A stretch of 64,000 nucleotides of DNA, taken from positions 17,153,924 to 17,217,923 of the forward strand of contig NC_049995.1 in assembly GCF_000003815.2 (NCBI RefSeq), read 5' to 3'. The notes beneath the pieces are model-generated. The model saw only the letters and a list, made by a program, of their open reading frames with translations, was not told the origin of the DNA and did not search any database. This document shows positions 53,917 through 63,817 of the stretch, piece by piece. Origin of the DNA: Branchiostoma floridae. Its lineage: Eukaryota > Chordata > Leptocardii > Amphioxiformes > Branchiostomatidae. Every line of letters starts with the position of its first letter. Positions within the stretch are counted from its first letter, which is position 1. The position numbers were made by a program, and so were the translations under genes.

Positions 53917-56062
53917 CTATAAAACATGACAAAGAATATTTAGACCGTATAGAGCCAGCAGACGTGTAAAATTCTTTGCACAGTGCAACGCCAATCATTA
54001 CGATCTCTTTTAGGACGCTCACTGTAGCAGCAACCGAAGAACTCTACTCTACTCTACTCTACTCTACTCTACTCTACTCTACTCTACTCTACTCTACTCG
54101 AGCATCTCTTCTCATTATTAGTCAGAAACATTGAGCTTCAGCAAATTCGACTATATAAACTGACTCAATAGGCGAAGCAGGGGCTACGAGGCTGTTCGGT
54201 AAGTACTGTACCAATGTCGAAGATCTTTACAAAAGTCGTTGTAATTTGTAATCTTTGTTGTTAAAGATTAACACTTACTTATAATGGCTACCGACGTTAC
54301 CCGTGAGCCTCTGCTCACAAGTGAAGCAATAGCTGGTTTTGCACACGACACACCGGATGTGGTTGTCGGTGTTTCGCTTCCGGTTCATCCGATGGCATGC
54401 CGGGCAGGGTGCGCACTCGGCGTGGTCGAAAGCGGTCGGGTCGACTTTCAGGATACCTCGGACGGCGTTTACAATCTGTAACATAGGAATAGTAACAGTA
54501 CTTTAGTGCCATAGAACAAAAGTATTCTGATTTTAGTAACTCAACTTAATTCACCGATTGCTCTAGTGTCTGTCACCTTCTTCTGTGGTTCTACATCACA
54601 CTGCAACTATAGGTCGGTCCAGAGCTATATGGTGAGCAACATTCAGGGAGATATCGACTATTCTCCCTTCGCAGCCAAGGACTGAATTATTGTGAGCTTA
54701 AGGTGGGGTCACACCTGCGTATCTATTTAAGTCCGTATGAGGCGCGCATGGGAGTATTTACCTCCACCAGGCCTCACAGGTCGTTGGAAAAATGATAGAA
54801 ATTGGACAAACGTAAACAGGTAACATGCCAGACGAGTTAGCTGGGTCGCTAACCATACTTCTCAGTCAGCTAACTCATCTGGCATGTTATTTATCTATAT
54901 TTGTCCAATTTGTACTGTTTTCCCCGCGACCTGTGGAGCCTGGTAGAGACTAAGAGCGTTATACGCACCTCAAACGGACTTGAATATATACGCATGTGTG
55001 ACCCCACCTTTACAACAGGCAGAGCTAAATCGCAAGGGCCTGGATCTATATATGGAGCGAGCTACCATTCGATTCCACCCAGGCGGGTGACGTCAATACG
55101 TCTGCCGCATGCAAGGGTTTGGAGCGGCTGATTTTAGCGCTTAAACTCAATTGACCTTAATACGACTGTCGCAAGGGTCAGGAGCAAGCTGCTATTTGGC
55201 GCCACCTCAGGTGACCTCAATACGAGAGACATAATCCCGTAGTTGCATGCGTGTCGGCAAGGGATTCGTAAAAAGGTACTGTAAATGCAGAAATGTTCGC
55301 GGTGGATTAATTTTTTCATAACAGTAAGAGACTGCAGTGCATGGTGCTACCGCGAAATTAAAACCACCGCGAAAAGTCCATTTTCCCGCTACCGCGAAAT
55401 TAAATCCCCGCGAACATAAATGCATTTACAGTATCCCGACATACCGGTGGTTCCTGGTTGGTTTGCCGCCTGTAGCAGCTACATGTGGTGGATGGAGCTC
55501 CACAGCCGTAGCAGAAGCCGTGTTTACACCGGACACAAAACATGCTGTTGCACCTGCAAAGGCAAGGAAAAAGTAAGACACTTTATCATAGAAGTCCACC
55601 TGTGTCGGAAGTGTTCATAGTTTAATGCTAAACATTCGTCCAACTTTCTGTGTAAGAGGTATAAAGGAGGCTATATACATCAAGGCACTCCAGCCCTCAC
55701 TGAACAAAGACGGCGGGCGTTATAAACATCCTTGCACTTAACTAGAAATGCGATTATTAATAGCTTGGGGATACGTTTACTAGACATTTGAGCTCATGGC
55801 ATTTTCAAAAGTTGCATGCATGTATTTCAAGAGACAGTGTTGTGTACTAGTCTTACCCGGTAGTCCTGTATATCGGCGCGTGACATTTCGGACAGGGTGT
55901 TGTTGTGTCCATGATGAGTTTGTTGGAGAGAGCGTCGTGCTCCTTTCTTCCTTTCACTCTCTCTTCCCATCCCTCCATCCCGTCAGATCCGGTCTCACCG
56001 GAAACAGTGATCCGGGCACTCGTTCTTTTGTTCTTCCAGACGCGGTGAGAGCATTGTCCTAA
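53580..56062 (-). CDS. Duplicated 3' cassette of the RBR ligase gene (four exons)
   Basis: Four minus-strand exons, 55857-56062, 55445-55553, 54279-54475 and 53580-53916, have the same lengths (206, 109, 197, 337) and phases as exons 5-8 of the RBR gene at 57923-60696. They carry the end of the IBR, the full RING2 with its catalytic-type Cys (TGCNSMFC), the extra Cys cluster and the C-terminal helical region, ending in a stop. No frame is broken and all splice sites are intact. There is no own start codon or RING1, so it may be an alternative 3' end spliced from exon 4 (61240), or a silent duplicate. Phase 0 at its first acceptor fits exon 4 exactly. Confidence 0.82.
54041..54099. repeat. (ACTCT)n microsatellite in the cassette A intron
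   Basis: About 12 perfect pentamer units; absent from the matching intron of cassette B. Confidence 0.96.
54279..54475 (-). CDS. Cassette A exon 7A: extra cysteine cluster
   Basis: Encodes IVNAVRGILKVDPTAFDHAE and CPACHRMNRKRNTDNHIRC then VVCKTSYCFTC. Acceptor TATGTTACAG, donor AA|GTAAGTG. Confidence 0.86.
54700..55010. mobile_element. Foldback MITE, AAGGTGGGGTCACAC ends
   Basis: Ends AAGGTGGGGTCACACCTGCG and CGCATGTGTGACCCCACCTT are inverted repeats of about 22 bases. The middle has a second hairpin (ACATGCCAGACGAGTTAGCT against AGCTAACTCATCTGGCATGT). Not seen in cassette B. Confidence 0.85.
55277..55433. mobile_element. MITE family C, copy 2, next to the exon 6A donor
   Basis: TACTGTAAATGCAGAAATGT / TCGCGGTGG and CCGCGAACATAAATGCATTT / ACAGTA, as in the copy at 34115. 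Its edge is about 11 bases from the splice donor at 55443-55444, and it is absent at the same place in cassette B. Confidence 0.82.
55445..55553 (-). CDS. Cassette A exon 6A: RING2 core
   Basis: Encodes CNSMFCVRCKHGFCYGCGAP then STTCSCYRRQTNQEPP. The translation is the same as exon 6B. Acceptor CCTTTGCAG, donor CCG|GTATGT. Confidence 0.88.
55857..56062 (-). CDS. Cassette A exon 5A: end of IBR and first half of RING2
   Basis: Encodes LGQCSHRVWKNKRTSARITV and LIMDTTTPCPKCHAPIYRTT. I chose the acceptor GCCCTCAG|TTAGG over the one four bases on because it restores phase with exon 4 and gives the IBR WH...C spacing. Donor GG|GTAAGAC. Confidence 0.86.
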
Positions 56063-56172
56063 CTGAGGGCGGAAACATATCATACAAAATTACTTCCAAC
56101 TTCCATTCCTGTTTAAAGTGTTCATTGATAATTCGGCTTTCGAGCCGCAAGTTGGCTGTGATACAAATAAAC

Positions 56173-56204
<32 letters not shown>
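56173..56204. repeat. (CT)n microsatellite
   Basis: About 16 CT units near the joint between the two duplication copies. Confidence 0.95.
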
Positions 56205-56207
<3 letters not shown>

Positions 56208-56619
56208 AGGGGCACGATCCTTCGATAACTTAAGACATTTTTAAGAAGTTAAGAAAATAATTTTAATCGGTAATGTGTTGGCGAATTCCCTATGCCAAAT
56301 ATGTTCAAATCACCAAATGTTTCAATATTCTCAGTTTTTCACACAATAAGTAGGAATGAATAACAGTATAGATAATGTCATATTTGTAATGTATTTTGAC
56401 GTTTATTGCTTGTCCATAATTTTTAGATCACAAAATGATGTCAAGGCGGTTCTTCGGAAACAACCGTTTCTAGACTTATTCGTCAAATGGTAAAAAGATG
56501 ACTGTACATATATTATATGGTATATATGCCAAATATGATGTAAATAAATAGATACGTGGACACTTTATGTTGTTTTTCATTTTTGCTCTCTTGCCAGTAT
56601 TATAGAGACTGGGGGAGGG

Positions 56620-56816
56620 GGGGTAGGAACGGTTAGGGTATTTAGTCTGGAATCCAAAAGTCTTGGGTTTGAATCCTGTCATGCTACTGATCGTGTACCC
56701 TTGGGAAATATACTTTCCTCACTCCACCCAGGTGTAAAACTGACTACCTGACTTCGGTTGGGGAGGTACAAGATGGTGGGAGGAGACGGCTAACATTTAC
56801 CATCACCTAGCTTAGC
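56620..56816 (+). repeat. tRNA-derived SINE family 2, right duplication copy (interrupted)
   Basis: GGAACGGTTAGGGTATTTAG and GGGTTTGAATCC, then the family body GACTTCGGTTGGGGAGGTAC. The duplicated block it belongs to is interrupted by the LINE fragment at 56817. Confidence 0.75.
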
Positions 56817-57411
56817 GTGGTCCACCTATGCCAAGCAGGAGAGTAGGTTAAATGCCTTCCACATGAGGTGTATTCGTCGCATCCTGGGCATATCATGGAA
56901 GGACAAAGTCACCAATGCCGAAGTGCTGTCTCGTGCTGGCCTCCCAACCATGTTCACCCTCCTCAGACAACGCAGACTACGCTGGCTAGGCCACGTCCGT
57001 CTCATGGAGGATGACCGAATCCCCAAAGACCTTCTCTTCGGAGAACTGATCTCAGGAAAGAGAAACACCGGACAGCCACAGCTGCGATTCAAAGATGTTT
57101 GCAAGAGAGACTTAAGGGCTCTGGATATTGACTCAGAACGCTGGGAGGACCTTGCAGATGACAGATCCAGCTGGAGATGCACACTGTCCAGGCAGCTAAA
57201 ATCAGGAGAAACCAGACTGATGCGCATGGCAGAAGAAAAGCGGAGCCTGCGAAAAGAACTCTGCAACAGACCTGAGTCAGCTTACAGATGTGCCCTGTGT
57301 GGCAGGGACTGTCATTCTCGTATAGGAATGTTTAGCCACAGTCGACGCTGTAGGGCTGATTACAATTAGGATTTTACCATGGCCAATATTGACCGAAGGA
57401 GGCCATATATA
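56817..57411 (+). mobile_element. 5'-truncated non-LTR retrotransposon (LINE) insertion
   Basis: A 595-base insertion flanked by 9-base direct repeats TAGCTTAGC (56808-56816 and 57412-57420). The corresponding site in the left duplication copy (near 53080) is uninterrupted. It carries the C-terminal part of a LINE ORF2 and a 3' end GGCCAATATTGACCGAAGGA / GGCCAT with a short (AT)n tail. Confidence 0.92.
56818..57369 (+). pseudogene. LINE ORF2 C-terminal fragment
   Basis: Open in one frame from the truncation point: STYAKQESRLNAFHMRCIRR then ILGISWKDKVTNAEVLSRAG, RLRWLGHVRLMEDDRIPKDL and a terminal zinc-finger-like CALCGRDCHSRIGMFSHSRRC. This is the usual region downstream of the reverse transcriptase in many metazoan LINEs (the LRW.GHV..M.D.R.PK motif). 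The RT and endonuclease are missing, so it is a dead fragment. Confidence 0.92.
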
Positions 57412-57922
57412 TAGCTTAGCTTATTGCCCATATGAGGTATGGTCTAAATAACTAATAAGGCCACATTGATGTGATTTATGAACCCCTTTGCGAGCCGTTC
57501 GCAGTTCGCGATTGACCATTCACAAATTGCATGATCTCGGAACCTAACAGAATGAACGACAAGGGTGCATTTGTGCACATTTGTACAACTTGTTGACACA
57601 ATATAAACAAGCCAGTTCAAGAATGTTCTCCAACGCGTTTATTGTTCTTTGTTGTTTTACAGTTCTTAAACTGATAAATCTATTGCACCATCCAGCAAAG
57701 TACAAGTTAGCAAAGACATATTAGGTAATGTTTAAAACATACACATGTCGGTGTATAGTCCAGAATATAGCTATAGATTCTTCTTCTTCTTGCTTTTTAG
57801 TATCGGTGCAAATGTGGGATTAGCTACACTCAGCTGTTTATCAAAATGCACGAAAAATATATAAATTTCTCGTGTACCTTAAGGAAGGGAATCTATAATG
57901 CTGACCCTTTCTTCAGAATTCC

Positions 57923-58259
57923 TCATTTCAAGTACAATTCAACGATTCTGTTTCCTGCTAGGACGACTTCATCCTTGCGCACTACGTCGCCCGGTCTCAC
58001 CTTTTCCATGTAATCTTTCACCGCCTTTTCCTCGAGTTCAAGCTCGAGGGCTTTTACAGCGTCATAGATGTGCTTCTGCCAGTTTAAACTTTCGGCAACG
58101 TCACGGTCAAAGTGGCGTCGTTTATGCACAGGTTTGACTTTGATCAGTTTTGTCAACCTGTTCGCCCTGCTACCATACATATCCTGGCACCAGGAGACGA
58201 CGTCTTCTGAGCTGATGGTGGATTCTGTAGGAGTGTGCTGAACACACCGCATGCCCTTC
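57923..58259 (-). CDS. RBR exon 8B: C-terminal region and stop
   Basis: Begins KGMRCVQHTPTESTI; then KVKPVHKRRHFDRDVAESLN and a long charged helix (ALELELEEKAVKDYMEKV). A candidate polyadenylation signal (AATAAA, minus strand) lies near 57635, within nearly identical sequence in both copies. Confidence 0.88.
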
Positions 58260-61200
58260 CTACAAAACATGTCAAAGACGGGGGACGTTATAAACTTTCT
58301 GGCATGTGACCAATTACTGACGTCACCTTCCACAGATCACTTCTTGAAGAGATCACGTGTCTGTATTAAACTCTCGTGAGTTTACGTTCTGAAGTGATTG
58401 GTGATCAGTGGTCTTTGAAATTTTGATCCTTGCATACCTTTGAGTTGAAAAAAAAGTTTAGCATTGTACTATGATTACTATCAACGCAGACTAGCTTCCA
58501 AAAAAATCAAAGAATCAAAGAACGTTAGACCGTAGAACCAGTAGTGAAGATCTAACATGTTCGTATATTCAATTATTCCTTTTTGTTACTCCGTTTGTCT
58601 CCACTTGTTTATATCTGACTTGTGTAGATGAAGAAGACCTTACGAAAGGCCTTGAACAACACACTGCATGCATTTCCTATGTCCACTAAGTTAGGCACCG
58701 AAATGTGCTCACTGTAACAGCATCTCTCCTCCCTATTAAAGTTAAGTCATGAGAAAAATCGAGCTTCGGAAATTTCGATTAACTTCAGACTCAATAGGCA
58801 AAACAGGTGCCAAGAGGGTGCTAAGTAAGTATTGTATCAGTGTGGGTTCAAGTAGTGCTAACTGACCATGCCAAACGCCCCTCTTGTTGTTTCAGTATTG
58901 TAGAAGATATTACAAAAGTTGTTTTACTTACTTATAATGGCTGCCGACGTTACCCGTGAGCCTCTGCTTGCAGGTGAAGCAATAGCTGGTTTTGCACACG
59001 ACACACCGGATGTGGTTGTCGGTGTTTCGCTTCCGGTTCATCCGATGGCATGCCGGGCAGGCTGCGCACTCGGCGTGGTCGAATGCGGTCGGGTCGACTT
59101 TCAGGATACCTCGGACGGCGTTTACAATCTGTAACATTGGGAAGTATTCTATTTTGAGTAACTCAGTTCTTTATTCACTGATAGCTGATTATAGCTGTCT
59201 GTCACCTGCCAATTCCGTATATATACGGGAACGTATATAATGTCAGTATCCATATGGGTTTAGAACTTTTCTCACTTAAATGCGGCATACCGCAACAAAC
59301 TGCATCGCCATCGATTAGGGAGGTAAATCTGCAGAAGCAGCACAGAATAGGTTTACTTTTACTGATGGCAAAAAAATTCACAGCAGGAGAAAAGTTAAAC
59401 TGTTCTACTTCACACTACAGCTAAGGTGTCACTGCAGAGCTCAGCTATAGTGATCACCAAGCTATGGTGAGCAAAATCTAGGGAGACATTCACCCGTAGT
59501 TGCCTGTGTCCCAACATTCAATGGGATCAGAGAGAAGTTATTCCGGCTTAGGCCTATGTCACATTTCCAACCCGGGGCCCGGCCGGGCAGCTTTCGGGAA
59601 CGAAAAGTATGACATATATGACACCAAACTACACAAGACGTAAAAGAGAATGGTCGCGGGCATTATTTGTGTATATTTGTACGTATACATGTCTATCGTT
59701 CAGAGAGGGGAGGACCAAGGGGCCATTCCCTGGCCTAAGTATTTAGGCAGGCAGGCATATATTTCTATTTTTCGTTCCCACAAACAACCCGGCCGGGCCC
59801 CGGTAGGAAATGTGACATAGTTTGGAAATGTGGCTTTAGCCTTACCGGCGGTTCTTGGTTGGTCTGCCGCCTGTAGCAGCTACATGTGGTGGATGGAGCT
59901 CCGCAGCCGTAGCAGAAGCCGTGTTTGCACCGGACACAAAACATGCTGTTACACCTGTACAGGGAAGGAATGTAAGAACATTATCATGGAAGCTCATCTG
60001 TGTTGGTAGTGTTCATAGTACAATGCTAATACCCCTGTCACATTATCCACGATCTTCGGGCGTATCGATGGAAGATCGGCCATATTTAAGATCGACAGAG
60101 GGTTGCGCGTATTTTTCACCTGAAAACCGCCCCTGTCACATATAAGCCATACTTCATACCTTGTACAATTGTTGTGCAATAAAGTTATTATTATAAGCCA
60201 AGCCCGGGCGAATGTAGAATCGCCGTCCGATCGATTTTGCCAGATTTGACAGGGGTATTAACATTCGTCCAACTTTTTTTGTAAGAAGGAGGCAATATAC
60301 ATCAGGGCACTCCAACCATTACTGAACACAGATGGTGGGGGATATAAACTTCCTGACACTTAACCAGAAATGAACTAATTGAAAGCTTGAAGATGCGGAA
60401 TGTAAACTTTACTAGACTTTTGAGCTCATGGCGATTTTTCAAAAGCTGCATGCATGTATTTCAAGAGACAGTGTTGTGTACTAGTCTTACCCGGCAGTCC
60501 TGTATATCGGCACGTGACATTTCGGACAGGGTGTTGTTGTGTCCATGATGAGTTTGTTGGAGAGAGCGTCGTACTTCTTTCTTCCTCTCACTCTCTCTTC
60601 CCATCCGTCCATCCCGTCAGACCCGGTGTCACCGGAAACCGTGATCCGGGAACTTGTTCTTTTGTTCTTCCAGACGCGGTGAGAGCATTGCCCTAACTGA
60701 GGGCGGAAACATATCATAAAAAAATGACTTCCAAATATGTTTCAAGTGTTTGTTCGATAACAGATTGATTGATTGCTTGATTGGTTTAGTTATTGTATGA
60801 GTGAGCTATTGTACATGTGTGAGTGAGTGATTGAGTGATTGAGTGAGTGAGTGAGCGAAAGACGGTGAGAGAAAGAGTACTCTAGTGAGCGTGTGTATGT
60901 TTGTGTTTGTTTGTTTGTTTGTTTGTGTGTGAGTGCATATGCGTATGTGCTTCTGTCCCTGTGCATGTTTGTGAGTGAGTGAGTGAGTGAGTGAGTGATT
61001 GAGTGAGTGAGTGAGTGAGTGAGTGAGTGAGTGAGTGAGTGAGTGAGTGAGTGAGTGAGTGAGTGAGTGAGTGAGTGAGTGAGTGAATGAGTGAGTGGGT
61101 GGGTGGGCGGGCGAGTGAGTGAGTGAGTGAGTGAGTGAGTGAGTGAATGATGTTTTCAAATTGGATGTATAGAAATGTTTGCAACACTGTCAAAAATATC

Positions 61201-63599
61201 ATACATTTACATATAGTAAAGAAAAGTTCACACTCCTACCCTTCCGTGCCACCAGTCCCGGCACCTGGTGCAGAACGCGTGCCCGCACTTCTCACAGTCT
61301 GCCCGACGCCGTCCTCCGGAGTAGACTTCCGAACTCACGCGAGAAATCCCGCGACACTTCGGGCACCAGTCCACCTCCCGTTCCTCCGCCAGAACTTTCC
61401 TCTCTGTCTCTTGCTCCTGTGGTGGAAAAATTTTAAAACTATTTCATATCGACTCTTCAGGTACGTAAGGATTACAATATCTTTGCTACGGTTACAATTG
61501 AAAAAAGTGGCCCACCTAGTAGTTTACAAGTTTGTTTTTTTCTCAATTTCTGGCAGGACACCCCTACATGGCCACTTGGGACACACTGAGGCTATCGGGC
61601 TATTTTCAAGCATTGCCGGGCCCCTGGATTTTCAAACCTCGCAGTTTAAATCACCCCGGAACGCGGCGATGCTTGGCCGGGCCCCTAGATTTTCAAAACT
61701 CGGAGTTCAGATCACCCCGGGACATGGCTTTCTTGGCTTCGGGGCCCGGCCGGGACTACTCCCGTACCCTTTTGGGCACCCGTGCAAATTGGATCGTATC
61801 TGCTAAATAAATGAATAATTGTTGCTTACTTCTGCCTTCTTCTGCTGCCTTCTGAAAGTTTTCACGTCAAGCACAGCCCAGAGTACATCAGCTGAAATAG
61901 TTACGTCACATCCGCTTCCGGCGCACCTGGAATCAAAACCAAATTTGTCATTGATGTGAAGAAACTTAACTCCCACCTACCTGATCAAGTAAAGGCAGAT
62001 ATTGTCCAGAAGAAAGCTTAAGAATAAACATATTACAATTCTCTCACATGGTCTAGCCTAACAAATACTGCTTTGTTTTGTAAATTCTTACTCAAGCACA
62101 TTCATTTACGTGATGACCAGCCCCTCCAACTCTGCCCTTTCACTTGCTACATAATGTAACCGAACACCACAGTGTGTCTGCTACTTTACTAGTTGCCATG
62201 GTGACAGCCGTATGGTCCAGGTCATTGACCTCATGCCTGCTTGGCGCGAAAAGAGGAGGAAACGAGGCAAACACACTATGTTCCCCTTTTGTGAAAGTAT
62301 GAATGAAATTATCGCCATCACATTAGGGCTGTGTACCTAAACAAATTTCAGGTACAGGTACAGGTACACGGGTTTTGGTATAGGTCCGGACCTGCACCTG
62401 TACCTTAAAAAAGTTTAGCCAAGTATATGTAAGTTAAACATGTAGCTAACTGTCTCTTCTTGTCATCTTTGTATGGGAAATTACATATTTGAATCTCAAA
62501 ACAATTTCTTTGCAAGTTTTCTTAAGTTTCAACTGCAAGATTATCACCATTGTCATTGTTGATTCGGGATTTACTTGTCCAGTAGTCTGAAAAAGTAATG
62601 TTTGATAGTGATTTAGTTTGTTTAGGTACAGGTACAGGCACACAGATGTTTAGGTCCGGACCTGTACCTAAACAATTTTTGTACCTACATACCCGTACCT
62701 GTACAGGTACGGTACAGGTACGGGTATGTAGGTACACTGCCCTACATCACATTAATACTTACTTAATAATCCACGTGCCCTGTTCCATGGCGTAATGACA
62801 ATGAGTGCTGAGGCAGTCTTCACAGAACACGTGACCACACTCCTCTATCACGTGACTTAATCTGGGCCAGTCTATGAGACAGATGCCGCATATCGGGGCC
62901 TAAGGAGAAATAGAGAAATTACCGTTATTGTTACGATGTAAACAACAAAAATCATGAGGATCCGGATCCGTCAACTCCTTCTTAATCGTGAGTTATGCTA
63001 CGGTCCACAGTTTGAAACAAATTCGCCCCCTGCAGTTCCAACAAGCCCCTGGGGGACCCAAAGTTACAGCACTATCTCTCTGCCTTAAGACCTATCTACC
63101 ATATAAAAAGCACGCCCACATCAAGTCCAGAGCACGAGATATCAAAGCCATGAGTTCTGCTTCGGTACCTTAGAAAGCCGATAGGGGGTCCATTACCAAA
63201 GTTGGCCTTCATTTTCCCAATTCCTAAACAATAACATCAAGATCCACCCGAGGCTTCTAGAGATATGTTGCTCATAAACACACTAATTATAAGTCACACC
63301 GATAACACATGCTTCTTGCATTGGCGAAGGTATCTACGTTATGCATGGGTTCATGCTACCGATCTTGTGCCCTTCAGAAAGGCACGTTGAACGACTTTCA
63401 TCACAAGTTATGCTGTCGACAAACACACCCGCGTACACACACTTACATCCGTCTGATCGACCTCTTCTTGCGTAGACATGTCTCCAACTTGGTTCGAGTC
63501 TCCCTCCGCTGAAGATTCCAATGGTGGTGGGTACTTCCCGGCTTTTAGCGACGCTTCTACGAGGGGACGACTTTCGTTCGCTGTTCCTCCTTCCGCCAT
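57923..63599 (-). CDS. RING-IBR-RING (RBR) E3 ubiquitin ligase, eight exons, complete
   Basis: Exons on the minus strand: 63447-63599, 62763-62899, 61830-61926, 61240-61416, 60491-60696, 59846-59954, 58932-59128, 57923-58259. They sum to 1413 bases, 470 residues plus stop; all introns are GT-AG and in phase. RING1 spans about 55-105 (CGIC...CGHVFCEDC...CAGSGC), IBR 147-192 (CPKC...CEKCGHAFCTRC...WH...C), and RING2 245-274 (CPKC...GCNSMFCVRC...CYGC) with Cys258 in the catalytic position. RBR ligases take ubiquitin from an E2 on that cysteine before passing it on. After RING2 comes another CPAC...CVVC...CFTC cluster (317-346) and a basic, helical C-terminus. I could not match it to a named human RBR subfamily. 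Convergent to the CEMIP-like gene. Confidence 0.9.
58932..59128 (-). CDS. RBR exon 7B: extra cysteine cluster
   Basis: Encodes C-x2-C-x14-C-x2-C-x4-C-x2-C (CPAC to CFTC) after RING2. Acceptor AATGTTACAG, donor AA|GTAAG. Confidence 0.88.
59554..59820. mobile_element. Foldback element with CCCGGCCGGG arms
   Basis: CTATGTCACATTTCC (59554-59568) and GGAAATGTGACATAG (59806-59820) are exact inverted repeats, with inner CCCGGGGCCCGGCCGGG against CCCGGCCGGGCCCCGG. 267 bases, no coding capacity, absent from cassette A. Confidence 0.82.
59846..59954 (-). CDS. RBR exon 6B: RING2 core with the catalytic-type cysteine
   Basis: Same protein as exon 6A: CNSMFCVRCKHGFCYGCGAP and onward. Acceptor CCTGTACAG, donor CCG|GTAAGG. 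Confidence 0.9.
60030..60257. mobile_element. MITE with TACCCCTGTCA ends
   Basis: TACCCCTGTCACATTATCCA at the left and ATTTGACAGGGGTA at the right; CGATCTTCGGGCGTATCGAT and CCGTCCGATCGATTTTGCC words suggest inner foldback. A GTGCAATAAAGTT LINE-like tail word lies inside (60173-60186), so it may be composite. Confidence 0.65.
60491..60696 (-). CDS. RBR exon 5B: end of IBR and first half of RING2
   Basis: Encodes LGQCSHRVWKNKRTSSRITV, an acidic/basic linker, and LIMDTTTPCPKCHVPIYRTA. Acceptor GCCCTCAG|TTAGG, donor GG|GTAAGAC. Confidence 0.89.
60808..61146. repeat. (GAGT)n microsatellite in RBR intron 4
   Basis: About 340 bases, with a nearly perfect core (60970-61145) of GAGT units and GTTT, GT and GGGC variants. 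Confidence 0.96.
61240..61416 (-). CDS. RBR exon 4: IBR domain
   Basis: Encodes EQETERKVLAEEREVDWCPK, then GRRRADCEKCGHAFCTRCRD and WWHGR. The WCPxC...CxxCGHxFCxxCxxxWH pattern is the IBR signature. The first donor after AGG (GTAGGAG) keeps phase 0. Confidence 0.93.
61560..61770. repeat. Dispersed CCGGGCCCC-rich repeat with a two-copy core
   Basis: GCCGGGCCCCTGGATTTTCA and GCCGGGCCCCTAGATTTTCA, each followed by CTCGSAGTTYARATCACCCC / GG, occur about 70 bases apart. GGGGCCCGGCCGGG links it to the element at 59554. Confidence 0.65.
61830..61926 (-). CDS. RBR exon 3: second part of RING1
   Basis: Encodes KCAGSGCDVTISADVLWAVL then DVKTFRRQQKKAE, the last Cys pair of RING1 and the helix after it. 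Acceptor TTTTGATTCCAG, donor GTAAGC. Confidence 0.88.
62324..62744. mobile_element. hAT-like MITE family B, copy 2
   Basis: 421 bases, ends TAGGGCTGTGTACC and GGTACACTGCCCTA, flanked by perfect 8-base repeats CATCACAT (62316-62323, 62745-62752). The sub-terminal GGTACAGGTACAGGTAC and GGTCCGGACCTG words match copy 1. Its edge is 18 bases from the exon 2 boundary, and the TSD is 10 bases from the splice site. Confidence 0.92.
62763..62899 (-). CDS. RBR exon 2: first part of RING1
   Basis: Encodes APICGICLIDWPRLSHVIEE then CGHVFCEDCLSTHCHYAMEQ, the CxxC...CGHxFCxxC signature. Acceptor TTTCTCCTTAG, donor AA|GTAAGT. Confidence 0.93.
63345..63400 (+). repeat. SINE family 2 fragment in RBR intron 1
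   Basis: TTCATGCTACCGATCTTGTG / CCCTTCAGAAAGGCACG matches the family-2 body after the B-box. Confidence 0.5.
63447..63599 (-). CDS. RBR exon 1: start codon and disordered N-terminus
   Basis: 51 codons, MAEGGTANESRPLVEASLKA and on to EEVDQTD: Glu/Ser/Pro-rich with no signal peptide. This is the only start in frame with RING1 before a donor (GTAAGTG), phase 0. Confidence 0.85.
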
Positions 63600-63762
63600 A
63601 AGTTAAATGGATTCCTGTACTTCTCTTACACAGAATATAACAAAGAAGAAATTTCTGACAGAACTATACAAGCCCCAAAAGCCCTGCACTGTGTAAAAGA
63701 GTCTATCTGCCGACCTATATATGCTTGAGTCAGGTCGGGGTTTCCGGCGGTTGTGCAATACC

Positions 63763-63817
63763 TGACGTCACGCCCGCGAGCGCTGATTGGTCGCTATTCT
63801 AGGCGGCCGTGACGTCA
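63763..63817 (-). promoter_or_regulatory. RBR gene promoter: two CRE sites around a CCAAT box
   Basis: Perfect TGACGTCA palindromes at 63763-63770 and 63810-63817 and ATTGG (inverted CCAAT) at 63786-63790, in a CpG-bearing stretch 165-220 bases before the start codon. The sites are seen; binding by CREB/ATF and NF-Y proteins is inferred. Confidence 0.65.

Larger units (their letters stand above)
52500..60760. repeat. Segmental tandem duplication, about 3.6-4.3 kb per copy
   Basis: Block 52500-56090 is repeated at 56265-60730. The stop codon of the left cassette at 53580 matches 57923 (offset 4343). Sequence at 52508 matches 56268 (offset 3760); the extra 583 or so bases come from the LINE piece at 56817-57411. 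Exon 5 ends 55857 and 60491 (offset 4634) show a further MITE-related length difference. Confidence 0.92.

Noticed and set aside
56818..57369. A host zinc-finger gene
   Set aside because: The frame has LINE ORF2 C-terminal motifs, a truncation point at a target duplication and no start or splice sites.
60806..61159. Minus-strand open frame of His-Ser-Leu-Thr repeats
   Set aside because: It is the translation of a (GAGT)n microsatellite.
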